From Didymella arachidicola (Eukaryota; Ascomycota; Dothideomycetes; Pleosporales; Didymellaceae), in the NCBI GenBank assembly GCA_016630955.3, contig CM050002.1:1-64000 (forward strand): a DNA stretch of 64,000 nucleotides, written 5' to 3'. Positions 31,492 to 39,942 of the stretch are shown one piece after another. The notes under the pieces were generated by a model. That model made no database searches. It was not told the origin of the DNA and worked only from the letters and a program-made list of their open reading frames with translations. The translations under genes and the position numbers were made by a program. Each line of letters begins with the position of its first letter. Position 1 is the first letter of the stretch.

Positions 31492-32050
31492 CTCCTGCAG
31501 CCCTGCAACAGCAGCAAACACCTGCACCTAGTTCTGCTAGGTCCAGCACAATCGATGCAACACTCTTCACCCCTCCACCCCTCCACCCCTCCACCCCTTC
31601 ACCCCCTCCACTCACACGATCTCTCTTTCTCTCTCTCCTACGGCACATATATGCCTCAGAATGCAAAGAAATTACCCTAATATACATACATCGCTTAGCC
31701 TCCCCAACTGGACGGGGAGCTGTAGTTCTGAAATGGTAGCAATACCCGCGCAGGCAAGAAATGCTTTCTAAGGTAGTGTATCAGCACTGTAATTCCATAG
31801 CTTAGCACGTCGTACATGCCCTTCGGGAGGCGAGATGATGGACTTATTCCACATCAACTAGACGAAAAATGAATACCAACCAACCAACCAACCCTCTCAA
31901 GCCCCACCGAACACCAATCTTTTGATTTCTGGGTTTCCTTCACAGAAGCCCCAAAAATCACAGCAAACGATCCGGCTCACTGCGGCCACTCTGGGAGTAC
32001 CTCTAACGTCCGCCTAGGCCCCCTGCGCGACGCGCAAGGAGCTTAATAGG

Positions 32051-33712
32051 ATGGCAGAGTCTCCCTCTTCCCAGCACACAGGGTCCCCAGACTACGAGAT
32101 CCCCCAGCAGTTGTATACACGCGCTCCAAGACGGCCCCAGGAGGACATGCAGCACCATGCGCCCCTTCTGAGCAGCCAGAACCCCGGTGGGGGCGCTCCC
32201 AAACCTCGAGTCTCTGATGCCGTCCAACGCCACATCGCTGAGACTCAGCAAATTACCCAGCTATGGAACACCATCACTACTGCCTTCGCAGCAGCCGTAG
32301 ATCAACACGCACAGGGCTACACTAACCCGCAAGAAGCCAGGATCGCACAGGAGCTGCAGCAGAGGGTCGTTCACGCGCTGACCTCCCTCTCCCCAAGCAA
32401 CTCTCCCCCTAGCTCTCGCTGGAGCAGTGACACTAATCACAGCAACCCCGGGAGCCAAGAGTCAGGACGCCGCTCTTGGGCGGACGTAGCCAGAGACCCC
32501 CAAATCTCAGATAGGGGTGCCAACCGACCCCTGATCCCTGCTAAACCCCGGCCTGGTCCGTCGGCTAAGCCCAAAGAAGACGATCGAATCTTCATAGCCA
32601 TCTCCAACCCAACAATGCGACTGCAACAACCCTCACCATTTGCGGTAAGACAGGCAGTTTGCAAGAGCATAGGAGGAATCACCCTGAGGGACATACCTGC
32701 CGCATCACCAATCAAAACAGGCTGGGCGATCACCCCAGCTAATAAGTCTATCCGGGACCAGCTTCTAACCCAAGAAAACCAGGAACTTCTAGCGAGAGCA
32801 CTAGACGGAGACGCGGTAAGGGTCCCAGAACGCTGGATCAACTACGCAGTACAGGGAGTACCCAGTTCCCTTCGAACCCTCGACGGCACAGAACTACCCA
32901 CGACTATCCAGCTAGTGGAGGAAGAGGTATGCTCGCAAACAGGCAGGCAGCCGGTCAGCTGCAGGGCCTCACGACATGGAGCCAACCACCGTGGCCTTAC
33001 CACCTGGATCATCTCTTACAAGGAGCCAGTCCGCTCGTTCCGCCTTTTTGGTATCAGCGAGTACTCCAAGGTGATCAACAAGCACCCTACCATCCAGCGC
33101 CACAACCCAGGCTGCCAGGGCTACTGTAACGCTGCCCGATGCACCCAGGTAGCGCGCTGCGTGCACTGTGGAGACCGCACAGACAGACACCAAGGACCGT
33201 ACGGGGACAACTGCACCCACAAAGCCGTGTGCGCCAACTGCCACGGACCACACCCAGCTAGCCACGCCAACTGCCCTGCAGCCCCTCGCCGGGTCAACGG
33301 ACACAGCATCAAGCCTACAAGAGCCGAGCTGAAGGCTATCCGACGCGCAGGCAAGATAGCACAGCAGCACCTCTACAGGACAGTCGAAGAGACCCTCAGA
33401 CAGGCAACGCTTCAGCCTGAGACTACTCCTCTAGAGGCATCGGAGACAGCGCCTCCCCAGCCTCCCACCCAGAGGCAAGAAGGAGATAGCAGGGCTTCCG
33501 CATCACTTCCTACAACGACTAACTCCTATCCATCCTCCTCTTCCACTGGCAGAGCAAAGAGACCAAGGCGGGCCGCCACAGGCCAGAGAAGCCTCAATGT
33601 AGGACAGCTGTCTGCCGGCAGCATCCGCCCACAATCGACTATCCACACTGACCCGTCCACCTCGGAGAGGGAAGACACCAGCATGAGCGATGACCCGCCA
33701 TCGTCATGCTAG
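32051..33712 (+). CDS. LINE copy 2 ORF1: Gag-like protein
   Basis: 553 residues, identical to the copy 1 ORF1 except Thr for Ala in the second knuckle region (GDNCTHKAVC), from one G-to-A change. Same RRM-like middle, zinc knuckles and overlap with ORF2. Confidence 0.88.
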   Translation: MAESPSSQHTGSPDYEIPQQLYTRAPRRPQEDMQHHAPLLSSQNPGGGAPKPRVSDAVQRHIAETQQITQLWNTITTAFAAAVDQHAQGYTNPQEARIAQELQQRVVHALTSLSPSNSPPSSRWSSDTNHSNPGSQESGRRSWADVARDPQISDRGANRPLIPAKPRPGPSAKPKEDDRIFIAISNPTMRLQQPSPFAVRQAVCKSIGGITLRDIPAASPIKTGWAITPANKSIRDQLLTQENQELLARALDGDAVRVPERWINYAVQGVPSSLRTLDGTELPTTIQLVEEEVCSQTGRQPVSCRASRHGANHRGLTTWIISYKEPVRSFRLFGISEYSKVINKHPTIQRHNPGCQGYCNAARCTQVARCVHCGDRTDRHQGPYGDNCTHKAVCANCHGPHPASHANCPAAPRRVNGHSIKPTRAELKAIRRAGKIAQQHLYRTVEETLRQATLQPETTPLEASETAPPQPPTQRQEGDSRASASLPTTTNSYPSSSSTGRAKRPRRAATGQRSLNVGQLSAGSIRPQSTIHTDPSTSEREDTSMSDDPPSSC

Positions 33713-36700
33713 AACACCCCTACAACATACCAGCCCACAACAGGCGTCAACAGCACAGTCTACCAAGCAGACAACTCCGTGTATGCTGGGCCAACGTCGG
33801 CAGATGCTCGCCCTGGCACATCACAACACTAGAGCTGGCCTTCCAGAAGGGCATAGATGTTGTGTGTGTTCAAGAGCCCTTCGCATGTGCCAACTCGAGA
33901 ACATCCACTCACCCTGGTTTCAAGCACCTAGCACCTATCAGCACCTGGGACAGCCCCAACACACCAGGCTCAGTCCGCCCTAGAGTGATGACATACATCC
34001 GCAGAGGCCGCCACCTACGGTACCAGGCTAGAGAGAGTCTCAACCACCCAGACATGCTATGGGCGGTAGTAAATGGAGTCGCCATACTCAACTGCTACAG
34101 ACAGCCACACACCCCAGACGTCATTCAATACGTCACACATCTGACACCCCCTCAGCTCTGCCTTGTCGGGGGCGACTTTAACGCCAGACACGAATCCTTT
34201 GAGCCTACCATCACTGCAGCCAACGGAGGAGTGGAGCTAGCTAGATGGGCTGCCAACGCGTCTATGGACTACATTGGTGTGCCAGGGCAGCCAACACACT
34301 GCGCTGGTCACGTTCTTGACCTCACCTTCTCTAACATCCCGTTTGCCCAGTCTGCTGTCGATGCTAGCATGCACAGCGGCTCAGATCATGAGACGATAGT
34401 GACCTCTGTCCCCATCTCCACACCAGGCACTCCGCAACTAGAACAGTACCACTACAGAGTTCCAGAGGCGAGCCTAGCTAAGTTCGCTGGGCTGGTAGAA
34501 ATGGGTGCCCAAAACATCGCAGACCCGCTTGCAACACAGGATGCAGCACAGCTAGAAGAATGCGTCACGCTGCTCACAGAGGCTATACAGCACTCTGTAC
34601 AGGCAGCAGGCAAGCTCAACCGCAAGGAAGGCCGCGCTGCACCATGGTGGACCGAGGAGTGCAAGACCGCCTACCAGGCCTACAAACGTGCTAGACAGCT
34701 CTGCTCTGGCAGTCTACCAGAGGAGAGACAGGCCTTCAAGACTACCGTCCGACAGGCCAAGAGGCAGTACTGGAGGCACGTCATCGATAACGCTAGAGAC
34801 GACAAGGACCTGTTCAAGATCATTGCCTGGCACAAGCTCACGCCAGAGAACCAGGACACTCCCCTCGAAGTGAACAACAGAACGATATCAGACCCCCTAG
34901 AGAAAGCAGAGGCACTTAGACAGGAAGTTCTCAACCGCTACACAGCAGAAGATGACCTCGGACAGCGTCCAGACCAGGAGGCTGCAGCCACCCTCCCGTG
35001 GAGCACACACATCTCACTTGAGGAGTGTGAGCGAAACACGATAGGGGTGTCAAGCACATCACCAGGTACTGACCGCTCTACAGTGCGACTACTCCGCGCC
35101 TGCTGGACTCAGGTGGGGGAACTCGTACGAAGGATCTTCCAGCGGTGTCTTGAACTCAACCACTTCCCGGCGCAATGGAAGCTTGCAGAGGTAGCCATGA
35201 TACCGAAAGTGGGGAAAACAGACCGGACATCGCCCCGCTCCTGGAGACCGATAGCGCTTCTGTCTTGTATTGGAAAGGGACTCGAACGAACTGTGGCTAG
35301 ACGTATTGCATGGACTGCCATGACACACAAGATCCTCAGCCCCCAGCATGGCGGCGCGCTTCCAAAACGCTCTGCAGCAGACCTCACTGCAGCGTTCACC
35401 CACGACACTGAAGCAGCATGGGTGCTTGGAAAGCACGTCACTATGGTCACCCTAGATGTGCAAGGCGCGTTTGACGCTCTCCTGAAGAACCGCCTGTTGC
35501 ATCGGATGGCCCAACAGGGCTGGCCACAAAGGACGATCCTCTTTGTAGACTCATTCCTAACTGACCGGAGGGTGCAAGTCCGCCTTGGCCAGGTCACCAC
35601 TCCTAGCTACGCAGTTGCCTGCGGCACACCCCAGGGGTCGCCTCTCTCACCCGTCCTGTACACACTGTACCTGGCAGAGCTACTATCCATGGACACTGAA
35701 CGGAGGTTTGGGTACGCAGACGACATATGTCTATACCAGGCCTCACACTCTATGGACGACAACGTCGAGCTCCTCGCAGAAGACCTAAGGGAGATCAGAG
35801 CATGGGGTGAGGCTAATAAGGTTACCTTTGCTCCAGAAAAGCAGGAAATGATCCACCTGACCAGACAGCGGAGCAGCTATGCGCCTCCCTGCGTCGTAGA
35901 TGAACAGCTCACGATCTATCCAATCCTCCCGGGTGGAGAGCACAGTCAGCCAGCCCTGCGCTGGTTAGGCGTGTGGTTTGACCGCAGACTCACCTTCCGA
36001 CGGCATGTAGCTACGCGCACGGCAAAAGCTGCCAAGGTAGCCTATCACATTCGCAGCCTAGCTAGGACTACCTATGGACCCCCAGCCAGCTCCCTCCGCA
36101 AGGCCACTGTTGCCTGTGTGTACCCATCACTCCTGTATGGAACTGAATGCTGGTACAGAGGCCGCACCAAAAAGCCACACACACTTAAACCAGGCAGGCC
36201 ACAAGAGGTCAGCGCTTACATTGGGTGGCACATAGCTGCCATAGACAAAACACTAGCCATAGCGGCAAGAGGCATCCTACCAGCGTGGAGAACAACCCCT
36301 ATAGCTGCACTCTTCCGAGACGCCGGACTGCTACCGGCAGCAGTGGCACTCGAGGAAGCCAGACTCAGATTTGCAACCCACCTGCGCACTACAGATGCAG
36401 ACCACCCTCTCACTAGGCGCACAGCAGTACCTATCGTAAACAGGGGCGTAAAAACCGGACAACCCCAGCGAGTCAAGACGAAAGTCCAACAGATGGCATC
36501 TCTTCTACCAGAGACCCCCAGGACTACACTCTCAGCCCCTCACTACTCGACTGGCTGCCGAACAGACCCGACGCTTAGCCTAGACAAGAAGACTGCAGCT
36601 AAGGCTTTTAAAGAATGGTGGGCCCAGCTCTCACCACTAGAAGTCACTATCTTCTCAGATGGCTCTGAACAGTACACAAAGGAAGGAGAAAAGCGGGTTA

Positions 36701-37539
36701 CCTACGGCTTTGCAGTGTATCAGAACGGAAAACAACTGCACACTGGACGCGGGTCACTCAACCCTACCTCGCACGTCTTCGACGCGGAAGTAGTAGGAGC
36801 ATGGAGAGGCCTCCAGCATACCGTAAGGCAACCAGAGCTCCGCACCCGCCGAATCTGGCTGTGCATAGACAGCACCTCAGTGGTCTGGTGCCTCAGGGGC
36901 GACGCACCTCCTACCTCTCAATGGGCTTTCCTGGAGTGCCATGGCGCCATGGAGACACACGACGTCTCTATCAAATGGGCCCCTGGACACCTAGACATTG
37001 AGGGGAACGAGGCAGCAGACAGATTAGCCAACCTAGAAGCCCAGCACCCCTCACCCCCGACTGGAAAAGCCGCTCTGCCTACACTCTCAGGCATCAAGAC
37101 GATAGCCCGCAAGACACTGCGACACACACAACAGACCTGGTGGTCTGACAAGAAGACTAAGCTCTCGAAATGGTACAAGAGCTGGGACTTGGACTATGCA
37201 CCACGCAGCAGTCCAAGGGAACTAGACCTACCAAGGGCCACGTTAGCCAGGCTCCTCTCCATCCAATCTAGGCATGGGGACTTTGCCTGGTATCACCGAA
37301 TGTACAATCACAAGGATGCAAACCTTAGCTGCTCATGCGGGCGCGACAAGACGCCAGAGCACCTCGTGCTCTGCCGCAAGACCCGCGGGAGCTTTAGCAG
37401 ATGGCCGCTGCGACCACTAATACTACCATCCAGCCAGGCTGATGGCCTAGCGTACACTGCAGCACTAGTGAAGGAGCCAGAGGCCTTTGACGCCTTTGTC
37501 AAACTTACACAGTACTTCACCAAGATCTGCCCCCGCTAG
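33706..37539 (+). CDS. LINE copy 2 ORF2: endonuclease / reverse transcriptase / RNase H
   Basis: 1,277 residues, same protein as copy 1 ORF2. The only coding difference I see is a silent GCC-to-GCT change in the RNase H region (about 36927). All catalytic motifs are retained. Confidence 0.95.
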   Translation: MLEHPYNIPAHNRRQQHSLPSRQLRVCWANVGRCSPWHITTLELAFQKGIDVVCVQEPFACANSRTSTHPGFKHLAPISTWDSPNTPGSVRPRVMTYIRRGRHLRYQARESLNHPDMLWAVVNGVAILNCYRQPHTPDVIQYVTHLTPPQLCLVGGDFNARHESFEPTITAANGGVELARWAANASMDYIGVPGQPTHCAGHVLDLTFSNIPFAQSAVDASMHSGSDHETIVTSVPISTPGTPQLEQYHYRVPEASLAKFAGLVEMGAQNIADPLATQDAAQLEECVTLLTEAIQHSVQAAGKLNRKEGRAAPWWTEECKTAYQAYKRARQLCSGSLPEERQAFKTTVRQAKRQYWRHVIDNARDDKDLFKIIAWHKLTPENQDTPLEVNNRTISDPLEKAEALRQEVLNRYTAEDDLGQRPDQEAAATLPWSTHISLEECERNTIGVSSTSPGTDRSTVRLLRACWTQVGELVRRIFQRCLELNHFPAQWKLAEVAMIPKVGKTDRTSPRSWRPIALLSCIGKGLERTVARRIAWTAMTHKILSPQHGGALPKRSAADLTAAFTHDTEAAWVLGKHVTMVTLDVQGAFDALLKNRLLHRMAQQGWPQRTILFVDSFLTDRRVQVRLGQVTTPSYAVACGTPQGSPLSPVLYTLYLAELLSMDTERRFGYADDICLYQASHSMDDNVELLAEDLREIRAWGEANKVTFAPEKQEMIHLTRQRSSYAPPCVVDEQLTIYPILPGGEHSQPALRWLGVWFDRRLTFRRHVATRTAKAAKVAYHIRSLARTTYGPPASSLRKATVACVYPSLLYGTECWYRGRTKKPHTLKPGRPQEVSAYIGWHIAAIDKTLAIAARGILPAWRTTPIAALFRDAGLLPAAVALEEARLRFATHLRTTDADHPLTRRTAVPIVNRGVKTGQPQRVKTKVQQMASLLPETPRTTLSAPHYSTGCRTDPTLSLDKKTAAKAFKEWWAQLSPLEVTIFSDGSEQYTKEGEKRVTYGFAVYQNGKQLHTGRGSLNPTSHVFDAEVVGAWRGLQHTVRQPELRTRRIWLCIDSTSVVWCLRGDAPPTSQWAFLECHGAMETHDVSIKWAPGHLDIEGNEAADRLANLEAQHPSPPTGKAALPTLSGIKTIARKTLRHTQQTWWSDKKTKLSKWYKSWDLDYAPRSSPRELDLPRATLARLLSIQSRHGDFAWYHRMYNHKDANLSCSCGRDKTPEHLVLCRKTRGSFSRWPLRPLILPSSQADGLAYTAALVKEPEAFDAFVKLTQYFTKICPR

Positions 37540-37951
37540 CTCCTGCAGCCCTGCAACAGCAGCAAACACCTGCACCTAGTTCTGCTAGGTCCAGCACAAT
37601 CGATGCAACACTCTTCACCCCTCCACCTCTCCACCCCTTCACCCCCTCCACTCATACGATCTCTCTTTCTCTCTCTCCTACGGCACATATATGCCTCAGA
37701 ATGCAAGGAAATTACCCTAATATACATACATCGCTTAGCCTCCCCAACTGGACGGGGAGCTGTAGTTCTGAAATGGTAACAATACCCGCGCAGGCAAGAA
37801 ATGCTTTCTAAGGTAGTGTATCAGCACTGTAATTCCATAGCTTAGCACGTCGTACATGCCCTTCGGGAGGCGAGATGATGGACTTATTCCACATCAACTA
37901 GACGAAAAATGAATACCAACCAACCAACCAACCAACCAACCCTCTCAAGCC

Positions 37952-39125
37952 CACCGAACACCAATCTTTTGATTTTTGGGTTTCCTTTACAGAAGCCACA
38001 AAAATCCCAGCAACCGATCCGGCTCACCGCGGCCACCCTGGGAGTACCTCTAGCGTCCGCCTAAGCCTCCTGCGCGACGCGCAAGGAGCTTAATGGGATG
38101 GCAGAGTCTCCCTCCTCCCATCACACGGGGTCCCCAGACCCTAAGTCCCCTCAACATCTCAATTCCCGCGCCTCAAGACGGCTGCAGAGGGACGTGCACC
38201 ATCAAGCACCCCCGCTGAGCAGCCAGAACCCCGGTGGGGGCGCTCCCAAACCCCGAGTCTCTGATGCTGTTCAACGCCACATCACCGAGACCCAGCAGAT
38301 CACCCAGCTATAGAACACCATCACTACTGCTTTCGCCGCAGCGGTGGACCAACACGCTGAAGGCTACACCAACCCTCAGGAAGCCAGGATCGCCGCAGAG
38401 CTGCAGCAGAGAGTCATCCAGGCTCTAACCTTACTCTCCCCGAGCAACTCCCCTCCCAGCTCCCGCTGGAGCAGCGACACCAATCAAAGCAACTCCGGTA
38501 GCCAAGGATCGGGACGCCGCTCTTGGGCGGACGTAGCCAGAGACCCCCAGATCTCGCTGCCAAAAGATAGGGGTAACACCAGGACCTTGAACCCTGCTAG
38601 ATCTCGGCCCGGTCCGTCTGCTAAGCCAAAAGAAGACCACCGAATTTTCATTACAATCTCTAACCCTGCAGTGCGTCTGCAGCGACCGTCTCCCTTTGTA
38701 GTAAGACAGGCAGTGTGTAGGAGCATAGAAAAGATCACTCTTTAAGACATCCCTACCGCATCGCCAATTAACACTGGCTAGGCAATCACGCTAGCAAGCA
38801 AAACAATTAGGGACCGACTTTTGATCTAAGAAAACCAGGAGCTTATTATAAAAGCCCTAGGCAGAGACGCAATTAGGATCCTAGAACGTTAGATCAACTA
38901 CGCAGTACAAGGAGTACCTAGCTCGTTCTGCACACTAGACGGCACCAAACTACCTACTACCACCTAGCTAGTAGAGGAGGTCTGCTTACAAACAGGCAAG
39001 CAGCTAGTTAGCTGCAGGACCTTACAACACAGAGCCAACTACAATAGCCTAACTACCTAGATTATCTCTTACAAAGAGACAGTCCGCTTGTTTTAGCTCT
39101 TTAGCACTAGCTAGTTCTTAAAGGA
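37952..39125 (+). pseudogene. Non-LTR retrotransposon copy 3, 3'-truncated and mutated
   Basis: Starts with the same 5' end after the same ACCCTCTCAAGCC target and follows ORF1 from the ATG at 38098 (MAESPSSHHTGSPDPKSPQH). Early stops come from TGG-to-TAG changes (about 38311), with more after 38742. Differences from copies 1 and 2 are mostly C-to-T and G-to-A, rising toward the right. Homology ends inside ORF1 near the FRLFGISEYSK region at about 39120, where pogo element A resumes. Loss of the 3' part is not the usual 5' truncation of LINEs and implies a later deletion. Confidence 0.82.
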
Positions 39126-39776
39126 AATACCCTACGGGCAGAGGTGAAGGATCCACGCAGTGTGGGTGCGCGGAAGCTGGGTCAAACTATCCACCATCTC
39201 TCAACTCGACTAGAGCTTGCCCACGACGAGATAAATGGCTTACGTGAGAGGCTGCGTAAGAAGAAGAGGCGTCAGAAACAACCTAAGAAGCAGCTAGACT
39301 TACAACAACACCGTGAGCATTATGGAGGTGCGATGATGTGGTCTCCTCGGGCCTTCCGTGAGGCGCGCGCTCGTATGGCTGTTGCAGAACAAGAGAAGCA
39401 AGAGGCAGAGCTTAAAAAGGCAGAGATGAAGGATTTAGCTGCTGCTAATAAGCTCTACAACAAGAAGATTGCAGAAGAAAAGCGTGTGGCAGCAGCAAAG
39501 GCAAAAGAAGAGCGTGAGCGGGCCAAGGCTCAAAAGGCAGCTGAGGTGGCTGAACGCAAGGCAATCAGAGAAGCCCAAAAACGCGATCGCGACGCTGGGA
39601 AAAGTATCCAATTGCCTAATCAGGCAAAGCGCAAAGCCTCAGGTCAATTGCAGTCAAAAACAGTTAAAAAGCGTGGTGGTGGAGGTGCCCCTAGTCATAC
39701 TGTTGCTGCTGAGCCTCCTCTACCACGCCCAACTGTCACCACACGTAGCGGCCGCATCGCCACCAAATATCGTTAA
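39126..39776 (+). pseudogene. Transposase of pogo element A, C-terminal part
   Basis: An open frame starting TLRAEVKDPRSVGARKL, followed by a long Lys/Glu/Arg/Ala coiled coil and ending TTRSGRIATKYR. It aligns with the C-terminal third of the transposases at 9992-11806 and 40035-41913 (HYGGAMMWSPRAFREA against YQSQPVFWSPRKVREA). About 30-35 residues are missing between the end of the 25857 fragment and this point, so a small deletion accompanied loss of the LINE copy 3 tail. It has no start of its own. Confidence 0.82.
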
Positions 39777-39895
39777 CTTTGTATGGAGAACTTTGTTGCA
39801 TAGGTCTATATAGTACTCCACTAGAAAATCTCACGATAATCACTTTTGTATGTGGCTCTGTAGCCTCATATTTACAATCGCTGTATAGGCTCGGA

Positions 39896-39939
39896 ACGGG
39901 CGACCGGTGTACCCGGGCGACCGGTGCACGGACACGGTA
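39896..39939 (-). repeat. Right terminal inverted repeat of pogo element A
   Basis: Reads GGGCGACCGGTGTACCCGGG ... CACGGACACGGTA on the plus strand and is the inverted copy of 24634-24677. It contains the direct repeat GGGCGACCGGTG twice. Confidence 0.9.
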
Positions 39940-39942
39940 CAG

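Larger units (their letters stand above)
25858..31890 (+). mobile_element. Non-LTR retrotransposon (Tad1-like LINE), copy 1
   Basis: A full-length ~6.03-kb element: 5' UTR from CACCGAACACC, ORF1 (26003-27664), ORF2 (27658-31491), a 3' UTR with an 8-bp CACCCCTC minisatellite (about 31565-31605), and a 3' tail of CCAA units instead of poly(A). The target sequence ACCCTCTCAAGCCC, which belongs to the pogo transposase gene, precedes it and is repeated right after the tail, consistent with a target-site duplication. Both ORFs are open, so the copy may be active. Confidence 0.92.
31905..37937 (+). mobile_element. Non-LTR retrotransposon (Tad1-like LINE), copy 2
   Basis: Head-to-tail with copy 1 and separated from it only by the CCAA tail and the repeated target ACCCTCTCAAGCCC. 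Nearly identical to copy 1: comparing by eye I find two differences in coding sequence, a shorter 8-bp minisatellite and about three 3' UTR differences. It is also full length with open ORFs. Confidence 0.92.
24634..39939 (+). mobile_element. Fot1/pogo-like DNA transposon (element A) split by three LINE insertions
   Basis: The left end at TA 24634 begins TACCGTGTCCGTGCACCGGT. The right end at TA 39938-39939 is its reverse complement (ACCGGTGCACGGACACGGTA). The inverted repeats agree over about 40 bp with one mismatch. Transposase N-terminus and catalytic core lie at 24723-25857 and the C-terminal coiled coil at 39126-39776. The 13 kb between is LINE sequence. Without it the element would be about 2.0-2.1 kb, the same size as element B next door (2.15 kb). 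Confidence 0.88.

Noticed and set aside
25955..37727. LINE copies 1 and 2 as an assembly duplication artefact
   Set aside because: The copies differ at several single bases, in minisatellite length and in CCAA tail length, and a distinct third copy follows, so they look like real tandem copies. Long reads would settle it.
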